This document shows positions 11,983 to 20,088 of a stretch of 50,020 nt of DNA, one piece after another (the first letter of the stretch is position 1; each line of letters opens with the position of its first letter). The stretch is taken from positions 134,678 through 184,697 of the forward strand of contig NZ_JYOA01000001.1 in assembly GCF_000955805.1 (NCBI RefSeq). The letters are read 5' to 3'. The DNA is from Pseudomonas sp. 21 (GTDB lineage: Bacteria > Pseudomonadota > Gammaproteobacteria > Pseudomonadales > Pseudomonadaceae). Made by a program: the position numbers and the translations under genes. Below the pieces are notes generated by a model that ran no database searches, had not been told where the DNA came from, and saw only the letters and a program-made list of their open reading frames with translations.

Positions 11983-12831
11983 ATGAGCGAGCACCGCACC
12001 GTCCTGGCCGGCCTGATCGGCGCCGGCATCCAGGCTTCGCGCACCCCGGCGCTGCACGAACGCGAAGGCGACGCCCAGGGGTTTCGCTACCTCTACCGGT
12101 TGGTCGACCTGGACACCCTGGGCGTCGACTCGGCCGCCCTGCCCGATCTGCTCGCCGCCGCCGAGCGCATGGGCTACACCGGGCTGAACATCACCTTTCC
12201 GTGCAAGCAGGCGGTGATTCCGCTGCTGCACGAGCTGTCCGACGAGGCGCGCGGCATTGGCGCGGTGAATACCGTGGTGCTGCGCGACGGCAAGCGCATC
12301 GGCCACAACACCGACTGCCTGGGCTTTGCCGAAGGCTTCCGACGCAACCTCAGCGACGCACCGCGCGAGCGCGTGGTGCAACTGGGCGCTGGCGGCGCAG
12401 GCGCTGCGGTCGCCCATGCGCTGCTCAGCGAAGGCGTGGGACAACTGACGATCTTCGAGGTGGACGCAGCCCGCGCCCAGGCGCTTGCGGACAACCTCAA
12501 CGCGCACTTTGGTGGCCAACGTGCGCGGGTCGGTCACGACCTGGCCAGCGCGGTCGCCGAGGCGGACGGACTGGTCAACACCACCCCCGTGGGCATGGCC
12601 AAGCTGCCCGGCGCGCCGCTGCCGCTGGAGTTGCTGCACCCGCGCCTATGGGTGGCGGAGATCATCTACTTCCCGCTGGAGACCGAGCTGCTCAGGCAGG
12701 CTCGCCGCCTCGGTTGCCGCACGCTGGATGGCGGCAACATGGCGGTGTTCCAGGCGGTGAAGGCGTTCGAGCTGTTCAGTGGTGTCGCCGCGAACGCCGA
12801 GCGAATGCTGGCGCATTTCGCTGGGATGTGA
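11983..12831 (+). CDS. Quinate/shikimate dehydrogenase (AroE superfamily, catabolic type)
   Basis: A 282-residue AroE-superfamily dehydrogenase. The substrate-binding segment reads SRTPALHEREG, the form seen in the NAD-dependent quinate/shikimate dehydrogenases of Corynebacterium, rather than the SxSP form of biosynthetic AroE. The catalytic Lys is in LNITFPCKQAVIPLL, the partner Asp in GHNTDCLGFAEGF, the nucleotide loop is QLGAGGAGAAV, and the C-terminal Gln is in NMAVFQAVKAF. I infer oxidation of quinate to dehydroquinate and/or shikimate to dehydroshikimate. ATG 11983 is favoured by AGGAG eight bases upstream; GTG 11974, overlapping the aroQ stop, is an alternative. In P. aeruginosa the syntenic gene is annotated shikimate dehydrogenase (PA0244). 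Confidence 0.85.
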   Translation: MSEHRTVLAGLIGAGIQASRTPALHEREGDAQGFRYLYRLVDLDTLGVDSAALPDLLAAAERMGYTGLNITFPCKQAVIPLLHELSDEARGIGAVNTVVLRDGKRIGHNTDCLGFAEGFRRNLSDAPRERVVQLGAGGAGAAVAHALLSEGVGQLTIFEVDAARAQALADNLNAHFGGQRARVGHDLASAVAEADGLVNTTPVGMAKLPGAPLPLELLHPRLWVAEIIYFPLETELLRQARRLGCRTLDGGNMAVFQAVKAFELFSGVAANAERMLAHFAGM

Positions 12832-12839
12832 CGCGCACC

Positions 12840-12953
12840 TGTAGGAGTGGGCCACGCCCGCGATCCGCCGGCAGGGCCGGCGACAGTGCGGCACGGATTC
12901 ACCGGGTCGGCCGCCACCCGCCGGAAACAATCGCGGGCATGGCCCGCTCCTAC
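12840..12953. repeat. REP pair, GGGCCATGCCC type
   Basis: GTAGGAGTGGGCCACGCCCGCGA at about 12840-12863 (+, slightly degenerate) faces TCGCGGGCATGGCCCGC at 12931-12953 (-). The pair lies between the convergent dehydrogenase and TetR genes. Confidence 0.85.
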
Positions 12954-12967
12954 ATTTCCGGCTCGGT

Positions 12968-13633
12968 TCAGGGCTGCACGTACCGCAACACCGCCTCGAC
13001 GATCATGTCCTTGTGCCGCGCCTTGATCGCCGGGTCTTCCAGCTCGACCTGGAACAGCGAGCCGACCGTGTGGCGGTTGGACACGCGATAGAAGCAGAAC
13101 CCGCTGATCAGCATGTGCACGTCGATGGCCGGCAAGCCGGCGCGGAACGCGCCGCTGGCGGCGCCGCGCTGGAGGATGTCCTCGATGGTGCGCAGGATGT
13201 TGCTGTTCATCGAGCGGATCGCCTCCGAGCCGGAAGCGAACTGGCCGTAGTGGATGTTCTCGATGCTGACGATGCGCACGAAGTCGACGTTGCGGTCGTG
13301 GTGATCGAAGGTGAAATCCACCAGCCGGCGCATGGCCTCCAGCGGCTCCAGCTCGGCCAGGTGCAGCGTCTGCTCGGTGCCACGGATGTCACCGTAGAGC
13401 TTCTCCAGCACCGCCTGGTAGAGCTGCTCCTTGCTGCCGAAGTAGTAGTAGATCATCCGCTTCGAGGTATTCATGCGCTCGGCGATGGCATCCACCCGCG
13501 CGCCGGAAAGGCCCTGCTGGACGAACTCGACGATGGCCGCCTGGAGAATATCCTCGCGGGTCTTCTCCGGGTTGTTCTTGCGACCCCGGCGGGCGGTTTC
13601 GGCGGGAATCGGCTGGGTGGCGCTGTCGGTCAT
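12968..13633 (-). CDS. TetR-family regulator of the quinate/shikimate cluster
   Basis: A 221-residue TetR-type regulator. The N-terminal helix-turn-helix is clear (TREDILQAAIVEFVQQG, GARVDAIAERMNTSKRMIYYYF, SKEQLYQAVLEKLY), followed by an all-helical ligand domain of about 150 residues. An Arg/Lys-rich stretch (RRGRKNNPEK) precedes the HTH. The start MTDSATQP is chosen because the longer frame to 13720 adds a low-complexity tail. It lies between the two catabolic transcription units, syntenic with PA0243 of P. aeruginosa, and is the obvious candidate reader of the matching palindromes at 11458, 15741 and 19957. The ligand may be a pathway intermediate; this is inference. Confidence 0.85.
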   Translation of the reverse strand: MTDSATQPIPAETARRGRKNNPEKTREDILQAAIVEFVQQGLSGARVDAIAERMNTSKRMIYYYFGSKEQLYQAVLEKLYGDIRGTEQTLHLAELEPLEAMRRLVDFTFDHHDRNVDFVRIVSIENIHYGQFASGSEAIRSMNSNILRTIEDILQRGAASGAFRAGLPAIDVHMLISGFCFYRVSNRHTVGSLFQVELEDPAIKARHKDMIVEAVLRYVQP

Positions 13634-13731
13634 GGCTTTGCATCGTCGGGCAGACGCCAGGGACGCCTGCTGTGGTGAAGGGGTGCGCGGATTATGCGCG
13701 CCCCCGCGCCGTTCAGGCAAAGCGCCAAGAC

Positions 13732-15642
13732 TCAGACCTTCGGCCGACGGGTCGTGCCGTTGCGCGCCTGGGCCATGGCCGCCAGGCGCACGGCAACGTT
13801 GGCTGCGCCGTATCCCGCATAGCCGCCACGGCGCTGGATGATCTCGAAGAAGAAGCGCTCCTCGAACGGCTCGGTGTAGACGTGGAACAGCTCGCCGCCG
13901 CTGGCGTCGCGGTCGTAAAGCACGTTGAAGTAGGCCAGCTCGCTGAGGAACTCGTCGTCGAAGTCGAAACGCGCGGCGAGGTCGTCGTAGTAGTTGAGTG
14001 GGATTTCCAGCAGCGGCACTCCGGCGTCCTTGGCCCGCGCCACCTCGGCGAAGATGTCTTCGCAGGCGAAGGCGATGTGGTGGACGCCGGAGCCGCGATA
14101 ACTGGACAGCGCATGGGAGATCGCCGTGTTGCGGTTCTCCGAGATATTCAGCGGCAATCGCACGCTGCCGTTGGCGCTGCGCAGGGCACGGCTCTTCACC
14201 AGGCCGTAGGGATCGGGCAGCACCACTTCGTCGTCGGCCTCGAAGTCGAACAGGCCCTTGTAGAACAGCACCCAGCTGTCCAGCCCATCCGCCGGTAGCG
14301 CCATGGCCATGTGGTCGATGCGCTGCAGCTGGCCGCTGGCCTTGGCTTCAGGATCGAGGCGGAAGTCGACGTCATAGATGGTCTGCCCGGCAGCACGCTC
14401 CTCCACCAGGTAGATCAGACTGCCGTCCGGCGCGCGCACGGCGGGAATTTCGCGCTCGTTGGGGCCGACCAGCCCGCGATACGGCTGGCCCTTGTAGTCC
14501 TGCGCGCGCTCCAGCGCGCTGGCGGCATCGCGCACGCGCAACGCGGTGGCGCACAGCGACGGGCCGTGGGCCTCGAAGAAGCTGTGGCCGAAGGAATAGG
14601 GTTCGGCGTTGAGCACGATGTTGATATCGCCCTGGCGCAGCAGGCTCACCGCCTTGGAGCGGTGTTCGCCGGCGCGGGCGAAGCCCAGGCGCTCCAGCCA
14701 ATTGCCCAGGCGTGCGCCAAGGGCTTCGTCGACGGCGAATTCGAGGAACTCCACACCCTCCAGTTGGCTGGCCGGGGGTGGCGCGAACAGGCAGTCCAGC
14801 TGTTCCTGCGGCATGCCTTCGCCGAGCAGGCGCTCGCGGGTTTTCTCTTCCAGGTACAGCAGCGAACGCAGGCCATCGGCGGCGTTGGCCCGCGGCGGTG
14901 CGGCGCGGAAGCCGTCGTTGAAGATTTCCAGCGACAGCGGCCCGCGATAGCCGCTCTTGAGGATCGGCCCGAGGAAGCCCGGCAGGTCGAATTCGCCCTG
15001 GCCGGGGAAGTTGCGGAAGTGGCGGCTCCACTCCAGTACGTCCATGGCCAGGATCGGCGCGTCGGCCATCTGCACGAAGAAGATCTTCTCCCCGGGAATC
15101 TGCGCGATGCCGGCCGGGTCGCCCTTCAGCGAGAGGGTGTGGAAGCTGTCGAGGATCACGCCCAGCGCCGGGTGGTTCACCTCGCGCACCAGGCCCCAGA
15201 CCTGCTGCCAGGTGTTCACGTGGCGGCCCCAGGCCAGGGCTTCGTAGCCCACCCGCAAGCCTCGGGCGCCGGCACGTTCGGCGGCAAGGCCGAGGTCTTC
15301 CAGGAGGAATTCTCGCTCGCCCAGGGAGTCGGCGGCGACGTTGCTGCACATCAGCACCAGGTCGGTGCCCAGCTCCTGCATCAGGTCGAACTTGCGCTCC
15401 AGGCGGTCGAGGTTGCGCGGCAGGCGGTCGCGGCGGCAGCCCTCGAAATCGCGGAACGGCTGGAACAGGGTGATCGCCAGCCCCAGGTCGGCACACAGGC
15501 GGCGCACGTCGCGCGGGCTGCCGCCATGGTAGAGAAGATCGTTCTCGAAGATTTCCACGCCGTCGAAACCGGCGGCGGCGATGGCTTCGAGTTTGTCCGG
15601 CAGGGTTCCGCTCAAGGAAACGGTAGCGATCGAACGTTGCAT
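13732..15642 (-). CDS. quiC: QuiC: 3-dehydroshikimate dehydratase fused to HPPD-like domain
   Basis: A 636-residue two-domain enzyme. Residues 1-270 are a xylose-isomerase-like TIM barrel forming protocatechuate from 3-dehydroshikimate; metal-site segments are GYEALAWGRHVN, GVILDSFHTLSL, FVQMADAP and LSLEIFND. Residues about 285-630 resemble 4-hydroxyphenylpyruvate dioxygenase, with the iron triad spread over RIDHMAMALP, GVHHIAFACEDIF and FFFEIIQRRGGYAGYGAAN. QuiC1-type fusions of this kind are known from P. putida and P. aeruginosa (PA0242); the HPPD-like part is not needed for ordinary tyrosine breakdown and its role is less clear. AGGAG precedes the ATG. It is transcribed toward the TetR gene (98 bp gap) from a region with an operator palindrome. 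Confidence 0.95.
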   Translation of the reverse strand: MQRSIATVSLSGTLPDKLEAIAAAGFDGVEIFENDLLYHGGSPRDVRRLCADLGLAITLFQPFRDFEGCRRDRLPRNLDRLERKFDLMQELGTDLVLMCSNVAADSLGEREFLLEDLGLAAERAGARGLRVGYEALAWGRHVNTWQQVWGLVREVNHPALGVILDSFHTLSLKGDPAGIAQIPGEKIFFVQMADAPILAMDVLEWSRHFRNFPGQGEFDLPGFLGPILKSGYRGPLSLEIFNDGFRAAPPRANAADGLRSLLYLEEKTRERLLGEGMPQEQLDCLFAPPPASQLEGVEFLEFAVDEALGARLGNWLERLGFARAGEHRSKAVSLLRQGDINIVLNAEPYSFGHSFFEAHGPSLCATALRVRDAASALERAQDYKGQPYRGLVGPNEREIPAVRAPDGSLIYLVEERAAGQTIYDVDFRLDPEAKASGQLQRIDHMAMALPADGLDSWVLFYKGLFDFEADDEVVLPDPYGLVKSRALRSANGSVRLPLNISENRNTAISHALSSYRGSGVHHIAFACEDIFAEVARAKDAGVPLLEIPLNYYDDLAARFDFDDEFLSELAYFNVLYDRDASGGELFHVYTEPFEERFFFEIIQRRGGYAGYGAANVAVRLAAMAQARNGTTRRPKV

Positions 15643-15740
15643 CTCTGGACTCCTGCCGGGCGGTGTGAGGGGCTTGTTGGAATCGGTCTCCGGCTGAGTC
15701 TGATTATTCTGGCGGTCCGGGATGCCGGCAATTTAAAGTG

Positions 15741-15757
15741 TACTAACTGGTTAGTTT
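15741..15757. promoter_or_regulatory. Operator palindrome between quiC and the MFS gene
   Basis: ACTAAC-TG-GTTAGT (15742-15755) is a perfect 6-bp inverted repeat in a locally AT-rich stretch about 100 bp from the quiC start and about 190 bp before the leader ORF of the MFS gene. It matches the aroQ operator in 14 of 17 positions. TTTAAA beside it could be the quiC -10 on the minus strand. The remainder of this 523-bp gap holds the leader ORF and one hairpin. Confidence 0.65.
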
Positions 15758-15941
15758 TGTGTTCGATTACCGAACCAAAGGCCGTTTATCGAATTGACGC
15801 TGTTCCGGCCGCTGCTCAAGATTTAGCCACGTCGACGCAATCCGGCTCGCCGGGGACCTGCCTCAATCCCCGCAACACCCACAGCCGCTGCGAGATGGCC
15901 TGCGTGTCATCCATAACAATTTCAAGAACGGGTAATTGCTC

Positions 15942-16052
15942 ATGTACATCCCTCAACCTCGCCTCGCCGCCCCCATCCGTCATCCGCAAACCGTCCTGGC
16001 CCGCCTGATGCCAGGCCTGTGCAGCCTGCTCGGACGCCATCGCGCCCACTGA
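15942..16052 (+). CDS. Candidate 36-codon leader peptide ahead of the MFS gene
   Basis: A short ORF from ATG 15942 to TGA 16052 encodes MYIPQPRLAAPIRHPQT followed by VLARLMPGLCSLLGRHRAH. It is rich in Pro, Arg, His and Leu, with no signal peptide. The ribosome-binding site is weak (CGGGT about 9 bp upstream). It lies on the same strand as the MFS gene, 113 bp before it, with a hairpin (16082-16106) between. Composition and position suggest a regulatory leader peptide, but chance cannot be excluded from one sequence. Confidence 0.35.
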   Translation: MYIPQPRLAAPIRHPQTVLARLMPGLCSLLGRHRAH

Positions 16053-16081
16053 TTTTCGCCAGCCACCGCACGTCTTCCCTC

Positions 16082-16106
16082 AGCCCACGCCGATCAGCGG
16101 TGGGCT
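16082..16106 (+). other. Hairpin in the 5' leader of the MFS gene
   Basis: AGCCCAC and GTGGGCT pair across an 11-base loop that itself has GC/GC complementarity. No T run follows, so it is not a classical terminator. It lies between the leader ORF stop and the MFS start and could affect translation or termination. Confidence 0.35.
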
Positions 16107-16165
16107 ACACGGAGCGCCTGCGGCACGACAATCATTCCCGAGGCTGCGCGTCAGCCCGATAACGG

Positions 16166-17512
16166 ATGGCCCCGATCATGATCCATACGCAATCCGCTCC
16201 CCTTGCTGCGGTCGCTCCGCACGGTTCTTCCTTCTTCGGCAAGGTGCGTGGCGCCATGGCCGTCGGCAAGGTGCGCTGGGGCATGCTCGCCCTGGTGTTC
16301 TTCGCCACTACCCTGAATTACATCGACCGCGCCGCCCTGGGCGTGATGCAGCCGGTGCTCGCCGAGAAGATGGCCTGGACGGCCATGGACTACGCCAACA
16401 TCAACTTCTGGTTCCAGGTCGGCTATGCCATCGGCTTCGTGCTGCAGGGCCGGCTGATCGACCGCATCGGCGTGAAGCGCGCATTCTTCTTCGCCGTGCT
16501 GCTGTGGAGCTTCGCCACCGGCGCCCACGGGCTGGCCAGCTCGGCGGCCGGCTTCATGGTCTGCCGCTTCATCCTCGGCCTGACCGAGGCCGCCAATTAC
16601 CCGGCCTGCGTGAAAACCACGCGGCTGTGGTTCCCCGCTGGCGAGCGGGCCATGGCCACCGGCATCTTCAACGCCGGCACCAACGTCGGTGCCATGGTCA
16701 CCCCCGCCCTGCTGCCGCTGATCCTTGCGGCCTGGGGCTGGCAGGCGGCTTTCCTGTGCATGAGCGCGCTGGGCTTCGTCTGGGTGGTGCTGTGGAGCCT
16801 GAAGTATTTCAACCCCGAAGAGCACCCGACGGTGAAGCAGAGCGAGCTGGACTACATCCAGGAAGCCGACGAGCCGCCCGCCGAGCGCGTGCCCTTCTCC
16901 ACCATCCTGCGCATGCGTGGCACCTGGGCCTTCGCCCTGGCCTACTCGCTGACCGCGCCGGTGTTCTGGTTCTACCTCTACTGGCTGCCGCCCTTCCTCA
17001 ACCAGCAGTACGGCCTGGGCATCAGCGTCACCCAGATGGGCATCCCGCTGATGCTGATCTGGCTGACCGCCGACTTCGGCAGCATCGGCGGCGGCATCCT
17101 CTCGTCCTGGCTGATCGGCCGCGGCATGAACTCCATCCATGCGCGCCTGCTGTCGATGTTCATCTGCGCCTGCGCCATCATCGGCGTGATCTTCGCCGCC
17201 AAGGCCAGCGGCCTGTGGATCGCCGTGGCCGCCATCGCCCTGGGCGTGGGCGCGCACCAGGCCTGGACGGCGAACATCTGGAGCCTGGTGATGGACTACA
17301 CGCCCAAGCACCTGATGAGCACGGTGTTCGGCTTCGGCGGCATGTTCGCGGCGATTGGCGGCATGTTCATGACCCAGATCGTCGGCTACATCCTCACCGT
17401 CACCCACAACAACTACGCGATCCTCTTCACCATCATCCCCACCATGTACTTCCTCGCGCTGGCCTGGATGTTCTTCATGGCCCCGCGCAAGGTGCCCGGC
17501 GCGGCGGAGTGA
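16166..17512 (+). CDS. MFS transporter, anion:cation symporter family (probable quinate/shikimate-type uptake)
   Basis: A 448-residue major facilitator with 12 predicted membrane segments. Early motifs are LVFFATTLNYIDRAALGVMQPVL and GRLIDRIGVKRAFFFAVLLWS (the loop 2-3 signature), with FNAGTNVGAMVTPALLPLIL later; these fit the ACS family, which imports organic anions such as hexuronates, phthalate or related acids. The position next to quiC, syntenic with PA0241, suggests import of quinate, shikimate or dehydroshikimate; the exact substrate is inferred. ATG 16166 and ATG 16178 are both possible; the second has GGATGG as a ribosome-binding site. The long leader carries a short ORF and a hairpin. 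A strong terminator follows. Confidence 0.88.
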   Translation: MAPIMIHTQSAPLAAVAPHGSSFFGKVRGAMAVGKVRWGMLALVFFATTLNYIDRAALGVMQPVLAEKMAWTAMDYANINFWFQVGYAIGFVLQGRLIDRIGVKRAFFFAVLLWSFATGAHGLASSAAGFMVCRFILGLTEAANYPACVKTTRLWFPAGERAMATGIFNAGTNVGAMVTPALLPLILAAWGWQAAFLCMSALGFVWVVLWSLKYFNPEEHPTVKQSELDYIQEADEPPAERVPFSTILRMRGTWAFALAYSLTAPVFWFYLYWLPPFLNQQYGLGISVTQMGIPLMLIWLTADFGSIGGGILSSWLIGRGMNSIHARLLSMFICACAIIGVIFAAKASGLWIAVAAIALGVGAHQAWTANIWSLVMDYTPKHLMSTVFGFGGMFAAIGGMFMTQIVGYILTVTHNNYAILFTIIPTMYFLALAWMFFMAPRKVPGAAE

Positions 17513-17593
17513 TGCTCAGCCTGCGCAGGGCACTCCAGCGGCGGATAACGCTGGCGCGTCATGCGCCCTACGAATTCCTGCCCGGACCCTAAA

Positions 17594-17630
17594 GCAGAAC
17601 CCCGCCAATCGGCGGGGTTCTGCGTTTTGC
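17594..17630. terminator. Bidirectional terminator between MFS and cupin genes
   Basis: GCAGAACCCCGCC and GGCGGGGTTCTGC form a perfect 13-bp stem with loop AATC. GTTTTGCG follows on the plus strand and a short T run (from AAA) on the minus strand, so it can end both convergent genes. Confidence 0.85.
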
Positions 17631-17632
17631 GC

Positions 17633-18052
17633 TTACTGCTTCAGCGGCGTCAGCACCGGCGCGCCTTCGTCCAGCAGCATCCACACCAGCAATTTGGCTG
17701 GCTTCTTGTCGCTGGCATTGCGCGAGACCAGGTGCGGCGTATTCGGCGCCTCGTACCAGGACTGGCCGGCCCGGTAGGTCACCGGCTTCTGCCCTTCCAG
17801 CTGGGAGATCACCGCACCTTCGAGCACGTAGGCAAACACCGAGCCGCTGTGCACGTGGGCACCGGATGCCTGCCCCGGCTCGTAGGACACCGTGATCATC
17901 AGGCCCTTCTTGCCAGCGGCGTCGGGGAGTTTTTGTTCCTGCTGGACTTCGATCTTCTCGGGATTGGCCGCATCGCCATGGGCGAACACCGGCAGGCTCA
18001 GGGCCAGGCCGAGGCCGGCGAACAACAGTTTCAGGGTCGTGGATGCGTGCAT
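17633..18052 (-). CDS. Periplasmic cupin-domain protein
   Basis: A 139-residue protein with a signal peptide (MHASTTLKLLFAGLGLALSLPVFA, cleavage near residue 24) and a single cupin barrel. Metal-ligand-like positions occur in GQASGAHVHSGSVFAYVLEGAV (two His and a downstream acidic residue) and YEAPNTPHLVSRNAS. Such small secreted cupins are common in Proteobacteria and mostly uncharacterised. GAGG upstream supports ATG 18052; the longer frame to 18190 runs into a REP. It is convergent with the MFS gene and shares its terminator. No operon partner is evident. Confidence 0.8.
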   Translation of the reverse strand: MHASTTLKLLFAGLGLALSLPVFAHGDAANPEKIEVQQEQKLPDAAGKKGLMITVSYEPGQASGAHVHSGSVFAYVLEGAVISQLEGQKPVTYRAGQSWYEAPNTPHLVSRNASDKKPAKLLVWMLLDEGAPVLTPLKQ

Positions 18053-18179
18053 GGCGAGTACCTCGGGCAGTGGGAACGTGGGGTTCACGCTACGCCTCGG
18101 GGTGCATCGGACCAACAGCCAATTCCGCGGAAGATCAGGGTGCCATTGGTAACCGCCGGGCCTCCTGTGCCACATCGGG

Positions 18180-18246
18180 TTCGCGGGCATGGCCCGCTCC
18201 TACAACAACACGTCGCTCCCCTGCAGGAGCGGGCCATGCCCGCGAT
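18180..18246. repeat. REP pair, GGGCCATGCCC type
   Basis: TTCGCGGGCATGGCCCGCTCCTAC (-) and CAGGAGCGGGCCATGCCCGCGA (+) face each other across about 20 bp. Confidence 0.9.
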
Positions 18247-18264
18247 CTGGCCGTGCAGCGGCCA

Positions 18265-18293
18265 TAAAAAAGCCCCGCACGCTGGCGGGGCTT
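18265..18293 (-). terminator. Terminator of the DyP peroxidase gene
   Basis: On the minus strand AGCCCCGC and GCGGGGCT pair around a 6-base loop, followed by TTTTTT. It lies just downstream of the peroxidase stop codon. Confidence 0.85.
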
Positions 18294-18311
18294 TCGAGGT
18301 GCGGCAAAGGA

Positions 18312-19193
18312 TCAGCCGAGCAGCGCGCTCAAGTCCAGCAGCCCATCCTTGCGCGGCGGGCACCAGTAATAGCCACCGGTGAGCGGGCGGCTGAAGCGAT
18401 ACAACGCGTCGGTAATCCCGTCTTCCAGCCCGCTCATGCGACGCAGCTGGACTTCGAAGGCATCCAGGGTGCAGCCGAAGGCGAGGAACATCAGCCCGGC
18501 GTCCTGGCCCTGGGTCCAGGGCATGGAGCGGCGCACGATGAAGGCTTCCGGCTCGAAGCTCTCCTGGGCGGTGCGTTTGACGTGGGCGGACTCCGGCGCG
18601 TCGTCCAGCTCCTCGTTGTCGCTCAGGCGACGGCCCATGATGTCGTCACGTTCGTGCTGCGGCAGCGCCGCGAAGTCCTGCAACTGGTGACGCCACTGCT
18701 GGATCGCGGCGAAGCTGCCGCCGGCCAGGCCGGCGTCGCCCTCGACGATGGCAGCCGCAATGGCGTCATCGTCCTGCGGGTTCTCGGTGCCATCCTCGTA
18801 GCCGGTCAGGTCGTGGCCGCTGCCGTGGCGGAAGGCTTCGGTCAGGCTGCCCAGCTCCAGCGCCGGGGCCAGCAGGGCCTGGACTTCCTGGGTGCGCAGC
18901 AGCAATTCGCCGCGCTCGTCACCACGCAGCCAGACCCACAGCGCATGCGGGGTGGACGGGTTGTCGACGCCCACGCCGGAGATCGCCGGGAACTCGCGCA
19001 GCCCCTCGATACGGCGGCCCAGCGCACGCACCAGCGACTCGCCGAAGCCGACCACTGCACGCTCGCCATCGGCGAACTGCATCAGGCGATCCAGCGCGGC
19101 GGGCAGATCCTGCAGCGACTTCAGATCGAAGAACAGGTGGCGGGCGTGGGCGGGAACCGGGGTGGCGAGAATGCCGGGCTGGTAAAGGCTCAT
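18312..19193 (-). CDS. Dye-decolorising (DyP-type) heme peroxidase
   Basis: A 293-residue DyP peroxidase. The family signature GxxDG appears as GYEDGTENP, with the proximal heme His in ESAHVKRTAQE and the C-terminal FLAFGCTLDAFEVQL. Length and the absence of a signal peptide place it with the cytoplasmic YfeX/YcdB-like short forms. It uses hydrogen peroxide to oxidise dyes, porphyrinogens or phenols; the physiological substrate is unknown. AAGGA about nine bases before ATG 19193 supports the start; a longer frame to 19445 overlaps the DedA coding region and is rejected. It is the gene after dedA on the same strand, 67 bp downstream. Confidence 0.92.
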   Translation of the reverse strand: MSLYQPGILATPVPAHARHLFFDLKSLQDLPAALDRLMQFADGERAVVGFGESLVRALGRRIEGLREFPAISGVGVDNPSTPHALWVWLRGDERGELLLRTQEVQALLAPALELGSLTEAFRHGSGHDLTGYEDGTENPQDDDAIAAAIVEGDAGLAGGSFAAIQQWRHQLQDFAALPQHERDDIMGRRLSDNEELDDAPESAHVKRTAQESFEPEAFIVRRSMPWTQGQDAGLMFLAFGCTLDAFEVQLRRMSGLEDGITDALYRFSRPLTGGYYWCPPRKDGLLDLSALLG

Positions 19194-19260
19194 GACAGCG
19201 TCCTTGAACGAAAGAGCGGCGATTCTAATCGCCCCGCGCACGAATCCAAACCGCTCTGTA

Positions 19261-19869
19261 TCAAGGACTTGGCGATCGGTTCGCGGATGTGTCGAGCTTG
19301 CGCTTGTGCCGATGCCGCCCGTAGCGCCACAACGCCAGGCCACCGAACACCAGCACCACCGCGACGAACATCGGCAGTCGGTAAGGCCGCAGGTTACCCA
19401 GCCACTGCTCCAGCAACTGACCGGCCCAGTACCCGGCACTGGCAAACAGCAGCGCCCAGCAGAAAGCGCCGAGCAGGTTGATCAGCAGGAAACGCAGCGG
19501 CCCTACCCGGCTCGCGCCGATCAGCAGTGGCCCGGCCAGCCGCATTCCGTAGAGAAAGCGCACCGCAAAGATCGACAGGTGCGGATAGCGCTCGATCAAC
19601 CCGGTGACCCGCTCGATGGCCAGCCCGCGCCGTTGCAGCCAGGGCACGGCACGGTCGCCCGCGCGGCGGCCGCCCCAGAACAGCAACTGGTCGCCCAGCG
19701 TTCCCGCCAGCGTCGCCCAGACCACCACCGGCGTGAAGCCGAGCAGCCCCTGGTGCGCCGCGATGCCCGCCAACAGCAGCATCGACTCGCCCTCCAGCAG
19801 GCAACCGAGGAAAAGCACCGGATAGCCGTAGCTGGAAAGCAGTTGGGCGAGGTCGAGATGCTCGAACAT
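19261..19869 (-). CDS. DedA/SNARE-associated family membrane protein
   Basis: A 202-residue inner-membrane protein of the DedA (UPF0043) family. Family landmarks are the early acidic residue in LFLGCLLEGESMLLLAG, the segment LAGTLGDQLLFWGGRRAG and the Arg-rich RFLYGMRLAGPLLIGASR. Four to five hydrophobic segments are evident; the C-terminus is basic (WRYGRHRHKRK). DedA proteins flip polyprenyl phosphate or phospholipids and support proton-motive-force homeostasis. AAGGA precedes the ATG. It is divergent from the SSS symporter, and an operator-like palindrome (19957-19970) lies about 90 bp before its start. Confidence 0.88.
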   Translation of the reverse strand: MFEHLDLAQLLSSYGYPVLFLGCLLEGESMLLLAGIAAHQGLLGFTPVVVWATLAGTLGDQLLFWGGRRAGDRAVPWLQRRGLAIERVTGLIERYPHLSIFAVRFLYGMRLAGPLLIGASRVGPLRFLLINLLGAFCWALLFASAGYWAGQLLEQWLGNLRPYRLPMFVAVVLVFGGLALWRYGRHRHKRKLDTSANRSPSP

Positions 19870-19956
19870 GAAGGTCCTTCGAAATCGTGCCGTGCCAAGA
19901 GCCTAGCGGCTTGTGGAATGTTCTGCTTATCGAACATGCCCTGTAAAAAATAAACG

Positions 19957-19970
19957 ACTAACTGGTCAGT
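19957..19970. promoter_or_regulatory. Third copy of the quinate-cluster operator motif
   Basis: ACTAACTGGTCAGT differs from the quiC operator (ACTAACTGGTTAGT) at one of 14 positions. It lies between the divergent dedA and SSS symporter genes, about 90 bp from dedA and about 280 bp from the symporter start. A partial copy, AACTGGTTA, occurs at 20104-20112, near the expected symporter transcript start. Confidence 0.5.
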
Positions 19971-20060
19971 CAGAATCGTTAGCAACCAATCAAATCAATC
20001 CTTTAACTACACCATTCGTCTTGAGATGTAATTTTTTTCGCTCATGCGCAACTCAAGTGT

Positions 20061-20088
20061 TTGACATATTTGACGGATTTGGCAGACT
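20061..20088 (+). promoter_or_regulatory. Probable promoter of the SSS symporter
   Basis: TTGACA (20061-20066) is a perfect -35; 16 bp later CAGACT is a poor -10. The partial operator AACTGGTTA at 20104-20112 falls just after the predicted start point. The remaining leader to 20252 shows no other gene I can support. Confidence 0.45.
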
